A stretch of 64,000 nucleotides of DNA, taken from NCBI GenBank assembly GCA_964654605.1, contig CAZZLW010000046.1:1-64000 (forward strand), in the 5' to 3' direction. The position numbers and the translations under genes were made by a program. Shown here one piece after another: positions 1 to 8,009 of the stretch. Numbering within the stretch: the stretch's first letter is position 1; every line of letters begins with the position of its first letter. Source of the stretch: Raineya sp964654605 (GTDB lineage Bacteria > Bacteroidota > Bacteroidia > Cytophagales > Thermonemataceae). Under the pieces are notes generated by a model. That model was not told the origin of the DNA and ran no database searches. It saw nothing but the letters and a program-made list of their open reading frames with translations.

Positions 1-248
1 AAACTTCCTACTTGTAAATGTGGTATTATATACCTTTTTATATTATCTTTGCTTAAGATTTCCATGAAAAGTAATATTTTAGTTTCAGCACCTAAATATA
101 CAACTTTCATTGGAAATCTTTTTCAATCCTAAACAACTTCATAGAAAAAAGCCTTTTTTTGCAAAACTAAATTTTGGGGAGCAAAGTTTCGTGAAATACA
201 GATTAAATTTCTGCAAATATTGTAGCGTCCCCAAACTCTAAACGCAAA

Positions 249-1127
249 ATGATGAAATCAGGCTTTGTAAATATTGTTGGTAAGCCCAATGCGGGCAAAT
301 CTACGTTAATGAATGTTCTTGTAGGTGAAAAACTTGCGATTGTTACGCCCAAGGCTCAAACTACTCGCCACCGAATCAAGGGTATTCTTACTACGGATAG
401 TTATCAGATTGTCTTTTCTGATACGCCAGGCATTATTGAAGCCAAATATGCTCTGCACAAAGTAATGATGAGATTTGTGGAGGAATGTTTGGAAGATGCC
501 GATTTGCTTTTGTGGGTGATTGATGCAAGCGATAACGAAAAGGACGAAAAATTGATTTCGCTTTTATCAAAGCACCAAGACCGCCTAATGATTATCCTCA
601 ATAAAATTGACTTGATTAACCAAAAAACTTTGGAAAATAAAGTTTTAGAATGGCAACAAATTTTCCCCAATGTGCCGATATTGCCTATTTCGGCAAGCAA
701 TCGGTTTCAAATAGATGTGCTTTTGCAAAAAATTATAGAAAAACTGCCCCAACATCCTGCTTATTTTGATGAAGAAGCTCTTACAGATAAAACAGAGCGT
801 TTTTTTGCGGCAGAAATTTTACGAGAAAAGATTTTTTTACATTACCAAAAAGAAGTGCCGTATAGTACAGATGTACAAATTGTTGCCTTCAAAGAAAGCG
901 AGGAACTTTTGCATATTCAGGCGGAAATTATTGTAGAAAGGGATAGCCAAAAGGGCATTTTGATAGGGAAAGGAGGTAAAGATTTGAAAAAAGTAGGTAC
1001 AGAGGCTCGCAAAGAAATGGAGCAGTTTTTTGGCAAAAAAGTGCATTTGGAGCAGTTTGTGAAAGTAGAAAAAGATTGGCGTAAGCAAGAAAAATGGCTC
1101 AAAAGATTGGGCTATCAAGTAGACTAA
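249..1127 (+). CDS. era: GTPase Era
   Basis: Ribosome-assembly GTPase that binds the 3' end of 16S rRNA during maturation of the small subunit. At 292 residues it has the usual family length. The G1 motif GKPNAGKS lies near residue 12, followed by G3 DTPG, G4 NKID and a SAS G5 motif. The C-terminal third is a KH RNA-binding domain containing the signature ILIGKGGKDLKKVG. Two adjacent ATGs (MMK) are possible starts and differ by one codon. No Shine-Dalgarno sequence is visible, which is normal in Bacteroidota. The gene is monocistronic as far as can be seen and ends at a strong bidirectional hairpin shared with the convergent subtilase gene. Confidence 0.97.
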   Translation: MMKSGFVNIVGKPNAGKSTLMNVLVGEKLAIVTPKAQTTRHRIKGILTTDSYQIVFSDTPGIIEAKYALHKVMMRFVEECLEDADLLLWVIDASDNEKDEKLISLLSKHQDRLMIILNKIDLINQKTLENKVLEWQQIFPNVPILPISASNRFQIDVLLQKIIEKLPQHPAYFDEEALTDKTERFFAAEILREKIFLHYQKEVPYSTDVQIVAFKESEELLHIQAEIIVERDSQKGILIGKGGKDLKKVGTEARKEMEQFFGKKVHLEQFVKVEKDWRKQEKWLKRLGYQVD

Positions 1128-1163
1128 AAAATCCCCTTTCGTTTTGCAAGAAAGGGGATTTTG
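1126..1163. terminator. Bidirectional intrinsic terminator between era and the subtilase gene
   Basis: The inverted repeat AATCCCCTTTC / GAAAGGGGATT has an A-run on its left and T-residues on its right. It therefore reads as a terminator on both strands, between the convergent era and S8 peptidase genes. It begins within the era stop codon. Confidence 0.85.
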
Positions 1164-1178
1164 ATAGAAAGCAGTATT

Positions 1179-4100
1179 TTACTGCTTGGCTACTTTCCGA
1201 ATAGCTCGGTGGGTAGCATTTTTGATTTCTAAAATGTACAAACCTTTGGGCAATTTGCTTACATCAACATTCTGATTTTCTTGCAAAGAGCCTTCCATCA
1301 GTTTTCTGCCTTTTACATCTATGAGCGTGAATTGGGCATTATTTTGCAAGTTTTTGGGCAAAGTAATGCTGATTGCATTTTCTGTGGGATTAGGGGCAAT
1401 CAGTAGCTCGCTGGAAACATCTTGCAAAGAAAGCACCGTTACCACTACTTCATTCGACATTCTTTTGCAGGTATTCGTAGAAGATTGGGCTTCTACTTGG
1501 TAAGTTCCCAAAGTATTGGGTGTCCATTCGTGATTGGTAGAGGTATTTGCCAAAAATACTCCGTCTTTGAACCAGCGATAGTTTCGGTGCCCGGGGGTGG
1601 CTCTCAAAACGCCGTTATCGTAAGTAAGTGCAAGTTGAATACTTGTATTTTTAGCATTTACATTTCTTTGGTTGTTGGAAGCGTTTTGGTCGCCTGTTAC
1701 GCTTACGGTAGCCGAAATCTGATAGGTTTCGTCAATAATTCCTAAATCGGCATTGAAAGTAACATCTTGCGAAGCATTAGCCGCTAGCGAGGCAATATTC
1801 CTTGAGCCTGTAAGCACTACGCTATTATCAGACTTGCGAATTTCGTAATTTACGGTAAGATTGCTAAGGCTGGAAGTGCCAACATTGCGAACCGTAACTC
1901 TTACTTCTGTATTTTCGCTCATTACACAAGAATTGCCCGAAGGGCTAATATTGGTAACCGCCGCATCAGTAGCACATACGGTAGAAGTGAAATTGAAAGA
2001 AACGGCATTACACCTACGGCTTACTGCACCGCTTGCCCCTAAGGCTCTAACGGCATACCAATAAGTATCGCCTGTGGCTACGTTATCGGTGAAGGTGGTG
2101 GCAGTAGTTGTCCCTAGGGATTCCATATATTTTGTTCCTAAACGGAAAACTTCGTAGCTGGTAGCTCCTGAAACGGCTGTCCAAGAAAGATTAACCCCCG
2201 AACAACCCGCAGAAGCAGTAAAGCCACTCGGAAAGGGCATAATGGAAAAATTAGCAATGCTTTGCGATTGCAAAACTCCTTTGCTCACACGTACACGTAC
2301 TTGCCCACTTTGTACATTAGGAACGTTCCAGTCGAAAGAGCGTGAAGAGCCTGAAAGTCCTGTGGTGATGCTTGTCCAAGTAGTTCCGCCATTTGTGGAA
2401 TACTCCAAATTGAAAGTGCCTGAACTGCCCCAAGCGTCCCAACGAATTTTTTCAATGGTTCCTGGCGTAAAACTTTCTCCCCCGATAGGGAAAGTAAGCA
2501 CAACATCATCTTGCACAAACTCGTAGCACACTACATATTGCTGAGGACCTTGGGGTACGGCAAAACCATTTACCGAAATGGTATAAGTGCCAGCCGTAGG
2601 GTCATCAATGGTTACTTGCTCGGAGTTGTTGATGTTATCTACACCACGTACTGCGGGGTCGGAAGTAGCACTGGGGTTCAAAACCCAAGGATTTACAGGC
2701 GAGGCAGAAGGGGGGGTAACGGTGAGGTTCAAATTATTGACCAAAGGAACACTTGCCCCTGCCGCACCTTCATAATCGTTCCAATAAAGCATTACTTTGA
2801 GCTGTTTAGTACCCGCAGGAACGGTAATGTTTTGGGTTTGGGTTTGCCCTTGGCTGATACTATTTACATAATAGCGGTTTTGTTCCAAAGTAAGCACTGC
2901 TCTTCGGGCATTGATACGACCATAGCCAAAGGTAAAATCGGGACCAGCATTGCCCAAATCATCAGCTGTATTCATTACAATTCCTTTGATAATATCGGAA
3001 GTGGGCATAGCGTTGCTATTCAAGGCTCGGTAAGCGTGGTACAAAGCCGCCAGCGTACCCGATACAGCAGGACAAGCCATTGAGGTACCTGAATTAGAGC
3101 CATAAGTATTGTTTTCTAGGGTAGAATTTACACTCGTACCTACTGCCGCAACCTCGGGTTTTAGTCTGCCATCAGCGGCGGGACCTCGGCTACTACTACT
3201 GCTGATAACATCTGTTTTAGAAAGATTGGCTACGGCAATGACGTTTTTACCTGCTTTTCTACCGCCTGTAATGGTATAAAATGCCGAGCCACTATTACCT
3301 GCCGAAAATACGTGCATTAGGTCGGGCATTTGGCGTATTTGCTGATCTACTTGTCTGGCTCCTGTATTATAGCCTGCATTCAAAGTTTCTCCCAAAGAGT
3401 GTGAAGTAATGCGAACATTCTTGGTATTGTAAGGCGTGGGCATTTGGTCTATATCATCGTGCCAAGAATATACTTCCAGATGAGCCCCGGGTGCTTGTCC
3501 TTTCATCAGAGGATTAAGATTTCCTGCACCCATAATAATTCCCGAAACGTGGTCGCCGTGGCTACCGCTATTGGAAGTAGTGTTGTTGGTAATTCTGCCT
3601 TTTTTATCAATGTGCGTATCGGCAGTGCCGTCATCTCCCATTGAAACCACAATGCCTGTGCCGTCATACTTTCTACCACCTACATATTCAGAATTTACGA
3701 AATTGATGCGGTGATTGCTCGTAGCTTCTCGGTTTTCAAGCTGGGCAGGTGGGAAAATTGGCTCTATAAAATACACAAAAGGAATTTGAGCCAAATCTTG
3801 CAACTTTTGGATAGGTACTCGCAAAATACTTACATCTGCCAAAAACTTTTCTTGTACTACTTTCACCCAACCCAAAGAAACTAACCTTATATGGGCTTCT
3901 TGCAAGGAAATATTAGGATAAAATTGTACGAGCAAATCTACGGTTCCTCGTTCTTTGATTGCCCATTCAGGGATACCTTTTTCAGTGATGAGTTTTGCTA
4001 TTTTATCCGAAGGGGCATAAGGATAAATATTTCTAATGCCCAAATTTTGCAATCTATCACTGGCTACTTCATCAGGCAAGTATGCCCAAAAAGCAAAATG

Positions 4101-4361
4101 AGGAAGGTAATCAAATAGTTGAATACCTGCTCTGCGAATTTGTTCTTTTTGGCTTTGGGTGGGAATTTGATGAAATTGTAAAATAACATAGTTACCATTT
4201 CCCATTCGGCTACCCGAAAGATTTGCTTTGCGTAAAGCGTATTGCTCCACGCTGATGGCATTGGGCATACTACCCGACTGCAACATTAGGCGGTAGTCCT
4301 GGGCGAAAGACCATAAACCCAAACCCAAAAGAAATAACGAGAGTAAAAACTTCTTTTGCAT
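1179..4361 (-). CDS. Secreted subtilisin-like serine peptidase (S8) with T9SS sorting domain
   Basis: Secreted protease of 1060 residues. I chose the ATG that gives MQKKFLLSLFLLGLGLWSFA, a clear signal peptide; the frame is open 27 codons further upstream, but those residues do not look like a leader. The catalytic triad is visible as Asp243/244 (GDDGT), His268 (SHGDHVSG) and Ser427 (SGTSMACP), and AGNSG supplies the oxyanion Asn. Residues about 30-210 resemble a propeptide region. After the peptidase come a jelly-roll-like region, a fibronectin-III-like module and a CARDB-like module. The last roughly 75 residues (LLIAPNPTENAISITLP onward) are a type A T9SS C-terminal sorting domain, so the mature enzyme should cross the outer membrane through the type IX system. 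The protein is probably extracellular and degradative; its substrate cannot be told. Confidence 0.93.
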   Translation of the reverse strand: MQKKFLLSLFLLGLGLWSFAQDYRLMLQSGSMPNAISVEQYALRKANLSGSRMGNGNYVILQFHQIPTQSQKEQIRRAGIQLFDYLPHFAFWAYLPDEVASDRLQNLGIRNIYPYAPSDKIAKLITEKGIPEWAIKERGTVDLLVQFYPNISLQEAHIRLVSLGWVKVVQEKFLADVSILRVPIQKLQDLAQIPFVYFIEPIFPPAQLENREATSNHRINFVNSEYVGGRKYDGTGIVVSMGDDGTADTHIDKKGRITNNTTSNSGSHGDHVSGIIMGAGNLNPLMKGQAPGAHLEVYSWHDDIDQMPTPYNTKNVRITSHSLGETLNAGYNTGARQVDQQIRQMPDLMHVFSAGNSGSAFYTITGGRKAGKNVIAVANLSKTDVISSSSSRGPAADGRLKPEVAAVGTSVNSTLENNTYGSNSGTSMACPAVSGTLAALYHAYRALNSNAMPTSDIIKGIVMNTADDLGNAGPDFTFGYGRINARRAVLTLEQNRYYVNSISQGQTQTQNITVPAGTKQLKVMLYWNDYEGAAGASVPLVNNLNLTVTPPSASPVNPWVLNPSATSDPAVRGVDNINNSEQVTIDDPTAGTYTISVNGFAVPQGPQQYVVCYEFVQDDVVLTFPIGGESFTPGTIEKIRWDAWGSSGTFNLEYSTNGGTTWTSITTGLSGSSRSFDWNVPNVQSGQVRVRVSKGVLQSQSIANFSIMPFPSGFTASAGCSGVNLSWTAVSGATSYEVFRLGTKYMESLGTTTATTFTDNVATGDTYWYAVRALGASGAVSRRCNAVSFNFTSTVCATDAAVTNISPSGNSCVMSENTEVRVTVRNVGTSSLSNLTVNYEIRKSDNSVVLTGSRNIASLAANASQDVTFNADLGIIDETYQISATVSVTGDQNASNNQRNVNAKNTSIQLALTYDNGVLRATPGHRNYRWFKDGVFLANTSTNHEWTPNTLGTYQVEAQSSTNTCKRMSNEVVVTVLSLQDVSSELLIAPNPTENAISITLPKNLQNNAQFTLIDVKGRKLMEGSLQENQNVDVSKLPKGLYILEIKNATHRAIRKVAKQ

Positions 4362-4402
4362 TGTTTTTGAATTTGATTTTTGCGAAAAAAAATTTCGGAA
4401 AG

Positions 4403-4434
4403 TTTGGCAATGTACGAAATTTAATTTACCTTTG
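4403..4434 (+). promoter_or_regulatory. Bacteroidota-type promoter upstream of the small ORF
   Basis: TTTG at 4403-4406 is followed after 20 bp by TACCTTTG (4427-4434), a perfect TAnnTTTG -7 box. It points right, into a 43-codon open frame that starts about 20 bp downstream. Confidence 0.5.
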
Positions 4435-4454
4435 CAACTCAAAGAAAAAATTTT

Positions 4455-4586
4455 ATGCTACTATACGCAAAATATTCCTCCAATCTAAACGCACAGCCTC
4501 AAAATAAGGCTGATGTTATGCTTTTCTTGCTTGATTCAGGCAAAAGGCAGGGCTTTGTGCAATGGTGGCAAAAACAGAAATCGTAA
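4455..4586 (+). CDS. Possible small protein, 43 residues
   Basis: An ATG-initiated frame of 43 codons. The peptide begins MLLYAKYSSNLNAQ and ends in a Trp- and Lys-rich tail, FVQWWQKQKS. I do not recognise it. It has no signal peptide or membrane segment. What supports it as a gene is its setting: a well-formed TTTG-N20-TACCTTTG promoter about 20 bp upstream, and a Rho-independent hairpin with a T-tract about 20 bp after the stop, so a short dedicated transcript is predicted. The alternative is that the promoter drives a leader RNA for rtcB, but the terminator lies between them and argues against that. Comparison with relatives would decide. Confidence 0.4.
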   Translation: MLLYAKYSSNLNAQPQNKADVMLFLLDSGKRQGFVQWWQKQKS

Positions 4587-4606
4587 TTTTTTTACTCCAC
4601 TATTCC

Positions 4607-4635
4607 AAAGTCCGAAATGAGTTTCGGACTTTTTT
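4607..4635 (+). terminator. Intrinsic terminator before rtcB
   Basis: AAAGTCCGAAA / TTTCGGACTTT, with a 4-base loop and a following T-tract. It ends the short transcript upstream of rtcB and is flanked by A-residues, so it could work in both directions. Confidence 0.8.
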
Positions 4636-4670
4636 ATTTTCTAAACCACAAACATCAATGATTTTTCACT

Positions 4671-6134
4671 ATGGGAACGAAAATCAATAACAATGAGTTA
4701 AAGCACTTTTTTTACGAAAAAGCTGTTTTGATTGAAGCAGGAAAACTTGCCAAACACCTCATCAAGCAAGGAAAATATGAAAAAAGTGAAATTTTGAGCC
4801 TCTACCAAGATTTAGCTCAAAATCCTGAGAATTTTTTGGCAAGCGAAACCTTTGCAGAACTTGCCGCAATGGTGCAAAAGTTGCAACCACCCACCACCAC
4901 CGACCGCAAACAAGAAGAATTAGCCTTTGATTTGCGTTCAGAGGCTTTGCCGTATCAGATTTTTGGTGCAGAGCATATTGAATCTGCCGCTTTGGAGCAA
5001 ATGAATACGGCAATGAAATTGCCTGTGGCAGTGGCAGGGGCACTAATGCCCGATGCCCATCACGGCTATGGCTTACCTATTGGAGGCGTTTTGGCTACCA
5101 CCGAAAAGGCTGTTATTCCTTATGCTGTGGGGGTGGATATTGCTTGCCGTATGTGTTTGAGCGTTTTTGATATTGACGCAATGTATTTAGAGCAAAAAAA
5201 AGAAGAGTTCAAAAAGTATCTGGTAGCTAATACTTTTTTTGGTATTGGTGAAAAAAATAAAAATCCTTTGCCTGATGATGTTTGGGAAAATCCTAATTGG
5301 AAAGCTACGCCATTTATCAGAAACCTTTTATCCAAAGCAATGAGCCAAATAGGCACTTCGGGTACAGGCAACCACTTTGTGGAGTGGGGTATTTTGGAAA
5401 TTATGGAAGAAAACTCTGCCGATTTGAATTTTTTGCCCAAAGGTAAATATTTGGCATTGCTTTCTCATTCTGGCTCTCGTGGATTTGGGGCAAGTGTAGC
5501 AAATCATTATTCTAAAATTGCTATGCAAAAAACAAAACTTCCCAAGCAGGCACAACACCTTGCTTGGCTGGACTTGGATAGTGAAGAAGGACAAGAATAC
5601 TGGATAGCAATGAACTTGGCAGGTGAGTATGCCTCTGCCAATCATCATCAGATACACAGACGTTTGGCAAGAGCTATCGGCGAAAAACCTGTACTGCTGA
5701 TAGAAAATCATCATAATTTTGCTTGGAAAGAAACCTTGCCCGATGGTAGAACGGTGATTGTGCATAGAAAAGGGGCTACCCCTGCTCAAAAAGGCATTTT
5801 GGGTATTATTCCCGGTTCTATGGCTACGGCGGGCTTTGTAGTGCGAGGCAAGGGTTTTGAGCAAGCCTTGTATTCTGCTTCTCACGGGGCAGGTAGGCTG
5901 ATGAGTCGTAGCAAAGCTCATCAAACTTTTACAATGTCCGAAATTAAAAAGTTTTTGGCAGAAAAAGGAGTAATGCTGGTAGGAGGCGATTTGGACGAAG
6001 CACCTATGGTGTATAAGGACATCAACGCCGTAATGCTTGCCCAACAAGATTTGGTAGATATTTTGGCAAAATTTATCCCTAAAATTGTACGTATGGCAGA
6101 TCCTGACGAAAACAAGCTCGGTAGAGAAGATTAG
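4671..6134 (+). CDS. rtcB: RNA ligase RtcB family protein
   Basis: GTP- and Mn-dependent 3'-phosphate/5'-hydroxyl RNA ligase, 487 residues. The family motifs are all present: DAHHGYGLPIGGVLA, GVDIACRM (with the metal-binding Asp and Cys), SGTGNHFVEWG, HSGSRGFG, NHHNFAW, HRKGATPA and SHGAGRLMSR. The last of these carries the histidine that is guanylylated during catalysis. The C-terminal GGDLDEAPMVYKDI also fits. There is no adjacent rtcA or archease gene, so its physiological target (tRNA or rRNA repair after toxin damage) cannot be inferred from context. It lies 57 bp upstream of trxB on the same strand. Confidence 0.95.
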   Translation: MGTKINNNELKHFFYEKAVLIEAGKLAKHLIKQGKYEKSEILSLYQDLAQNPENFLASETFAELAAMVQKLQPPTTTDRKQEELAFDLRSEALPYQIFGAEHIESAALEQMNTAMKLPVAVAGALMPDAHHGYGLPIGGVLATTEKAVIPYAVGVDIACRMCLSVFDIDAMYLEQKKEEFKKYLVANTFFGIGEKNKNPLPDDVWENPNWKATPFIRNLLSKAMSQIGTSGTGNHFVEWGILEIMEENSADLNFLPKGKYLALLSHSGSRGFGASVANHYSKIAMQKTKLPKQAQHLAWLDLDSEEGQEYWIAMNLAGEYASANHHQIHRRLARAIGEKPVLLIENHHNFAWKETLPDGRTVIVHRKGATPAQKGILGIIPGSMATAGFVVRGKGFEQALYSASHGAGRLMSRSKAHQTFTMSEIKKFLAEKGVMLVGGDLDEAPMVYKDINAVMLAQQDLVDILAKFIPKIVRMADPDENKLGRED

Positions 6135-6191
6135 AATTGAACTTTTTGACTCAAAAATTCATTGTATTTAGGTACTAAACAAAAAACAGCA

Positions 6192-7151
6192 ATGCAAGTC
6201 AAAGAAAGAGTAAAAGTCTTAATTATTGGTTCAGGACCCGCAGGCTATACTGCGGCTATTTATGCGGCTCGTGCAGGCTTAAATCCTGTACTTTATACAG
6301 GTAGCCAACCCGGCGGTCAGCTTACCATTACCAGTGATGTAGAAAATTACCCAGGCTATCCTGATGGCATTATGGGTCCGCAAATGATGATGGATTTCCA
6401 ACGCCAAGCAGAGCGTTTTGGTACGCAAGTTCGCAATGGAATGATTACAAAAGCAGAATTTGAGGCAGGAGGAATGCATAAAGTAGTGGTAGACGATAGT
6501 TTTATGATTGAAGCCGAAGCGGTGATTGTTGCTACGGGAGCTTCTGCCAAGTGGCTTGGCTTAGAAGCTGAGCAACGCTTAAACGGGAAAGGAGTTTCGG
6601 CTTGTGCAGTTTGCGATGGCTTTTTCTTCCGAGGCAAAGATGTGGCAGTGGTGGGAGCAGGAGATACGGCTTGCGAAGAGGCGAGCTATCTTTCCAAACT
6701 ATGCAACAAAGTGTATATGATTGTCAGACGCGATGAAATGCGAGCCTCTAAAATTATGCAAAAACGTGTAATGTCTGCCCCTAACATTGAAATTATTTGG
6801 AACTCGGTTACCGAAGAAATTTTAGGCTCTGAACAAGTAGAAGGCATACGAATTAAAAATACTCAAACAGGCGAATTGAGAGATATTCCTGTACAAGGTT
6901 TTTTCGTAGCCATTGGTCATAAGCCCAATACAGATATATTCAAAGGAATTTTGGATATGGACGAAAATGGCTATTTGATTACCGAAAAAGGCTCTACACG
7001 TACCAATGTAGCGGGTGTATTTGCTTGTGGCGATGCCCAAGACCACATTTATCGGCAAGCAGTTACGGCGGCAGGTACAGGCTGTATGGCGGCTCTGGAT
7101 GCCGAAAGATACCTTGCCCAAAAAGAAGTAGAGGCAGAAGCTACTGCGTAA
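6192..7151 (+). CDS. trxB: Thioredoxin-disulfide reductase
   Basis: NADPH-dependent FAD enzyme that reduces thioredoxin; 319 residues from the ATG giving MQVKERVKVLIIGSGPAG. A TTG ten codons upstream is in frame, but the ATG places the FAD dinucleotide-binding motif GSGPAGYTAA at the usual distance from the N-terminus. The redox-active pair is CAVC (about residues 138-141), within the typical sequence ACAVCDGFFFRG. The NADPH-binding motif GAGDTACEEA and the C-terminal FAD motif GVFACGDAQD are present. The C-terminus ends without the extension seen in some actinobacterial or fused forms. A perfect 32-bp palindrome follows the stop. Confidence 0.96.
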   Translation: MQVKERVKVLIIGSGPAGYTAAIYAARAGLNPVLYTGSQPGGQLTITSDVENYPGYPDGIMGPQMMMDFQRQAERFGTQVRNGMITKAEFEAGGMHKVVVDDSFMIEAEAVIVATGASAKWLGLEAEQRLNGKGVSACAVCDGFFFRGKDVAVVGAGDTACEEASYLSKLCNKVYMIVRRDEMRASKIMQKRVMSAPNIEIIWNSVTEEILGSEQVEGIRIKNTQTGELRDIPVQGFFVAIGHKPNTDIFKGILDMDENGYLITEKGSTRTNVAGVFACGDAQDHIYRQAVTAAGTGCMAALDAERYLAQKEVEAEATA

Positions 7152-7173
7152 AGATGATTCTTATCAAACCAAC

Positions 7174-7205
7174 GACAAAGCCTTCAAAATTTTGAAGGCT
7201 TTGTC
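7174..7205. terminator. Perfect 32-bp palindrome after trxB
   Basis: GACAAAGCCTTCAAAA is followed directly by its exact reverse complement. The RNA would form a long hairpin, which suits a terminator between convergent trxB and the YfiR-like gene. There is no clear T-tract afterwards, so it could instead be a protein-binding site. Confidence 0.55.
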
Positions 7206-7246
7206 CTGATAGTAAAACTAAATTAACTCATTCTTTTGCAGTTATC

Positions 7247-7315
7247 AATTTTCAAAAAACCTATTTCCTACATCTTGTTTCCTGTTTCCATACAACAACC
7301 TAAACCACTACAATC
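7247..7315 (-). repeat. Interspersed 3'-flank repeat, partial copy D
   Basis: Read on the minus strand, this resembles the first half of the repeat found at 16207, 33131 and 41886. It has a GTTTAGGT-like start, then GGAAACAGGAAACAAGAT and a degenerate tail. It begins about 16 bp after the stop of the minus-strand YfiR-like gene. Confidence 0.5.
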
Positions 7316-7331
7316 TTTTCTAGTATGAGCT

Positions 7332-7847
7332 TTATCTTACAGGGATAGCAATTCTGGAAAGTTGGGCAGATACTTTCAAACCTGCCGCTTCTACGGCGGC
7401 ACTATTTAATTCAATTTTCCACTTACCTTCTCGCAAAATAAAATTGATATGGCTTTGCGGTCCTAAACCTGGTTTCTCGGTAACAATCAGCGTGGATTTG
7501 CCTTCCAATTTTTTCTTGATAGCTTCTAAATTTTTGCTTTGTTGGAGTGAAATAAATAAGATGTGTGGGTTTTCAATAGCATTAAGACTTAGGTACTGCT
7601 TTACTACAATTTTTTGCGTACCAACGGATTTATTGGCAGTAGCGGCACGTAGCTGAGCTGTAAGAGGAGAAAGACCATAAACGGCTATCACAAAATCACC
7701 GCTCTGATAGGTTGCAGGCCATTGAATATATTTGGTGAAGTTGTAGATATACACCGTATGCGACTTGTAATCTCCGATTTGGGCTTTTGCAAAAAATGCA
7801 AAAATAAAAAGTATAAACGTTAGGGTAATTGTTTTTCTCATTGTCAT
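7332..7847 (-). CDS. YfiR-family (DUF4154) periplasmic protein
   Basis: A 171-residue exported protein with a signal peptide (TLTFILFIFAFFAKAQ). The body matches the YfiR/DUF4154 pattern: an early NFTKYIQWP segment, FVIAVYGLSPL, a central LFIS strand, and the C-terminal INFILREGKWKIELN followed by AAVEAAGLKVSAQLSRIA. In Pseudomonas, YfiR is a periplasmic repressor of a diguanylate cyclase. Here no GGDEF gene is adjacent, and Bacteroidota members of this family often have no known partner, so only the family is assigned. It is transcribed alone from a good promoter just upstream. Confidence 0.85.
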   Translation of the reverse strand: MTMRKTITLTFILFIFAFFAKAQIGDYKSHTVYIYNFTKYIQWPATYQSGDFVIAVYGLSPLTAQLRAATANKSVGTQKIVVKQYLSLNAIENPHILFISLQQSKNLEAIKKKLEGKSTLIVTEKPGLGPQSHINFILREGKWKIELNSAAVEAAGLKVSAQLSRIAIPVR

Positions 7848-7860
7848 TAGAGTTTTGGGG

Positions 7861-7892
7861 CAAATATAAGTCTTTTTTCAAAACAGACAAAT
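7861..7892 (-). promoter_or_regulatory. Promoter of the YfiR-like gene
   Basis: On the minus strand, TTTG (7892-7889) and TATATTTG (7868-7861) are separated by 20 bp, matching the Bacteroidota consensus. The box ends 13 bp before the ATG. Confidence 0.6.
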
Positions 7893-7954
7893 ATTTTTTG
7901 TTTTTGTGTCTGTTTTTCTACGACTAATTACGAAATTTTTACCAAAATATTGTG

Positions 7955-7982
7955 TTGTTACAAGAATTTCCTTCTAAATTTG
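7955..7982 (+). promoter_or_regulatory. Promoter of the M61 peptidase gene
   Basis: TTG at 7955-7957, a 17-bp spacer, then TAAATTTG at 7975-7982. The ATG of the peptidase follows 27 bp later. Confidence 0.55.
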
Positions 7983-8009
7983 AGTGCAAACTAAAAATTT
8001 CTGAAAAAA

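Noticed and set aside
64..132. A 22-codon frame (MKSNILVSAPKYTT start) behind TATCTTTG at 44-51
   Set aside because: The -7-like box lacks a suitable -33 element, no terminator follows, and the peptide is too short to judge.
5328..6047. A 239-codon open frame antisense to rtcB
   Set aside because: It lies wholly opposite a conserved gene, has no recognisable domain, and no promoter was seen; long antisense frames are expected from codon bias here.
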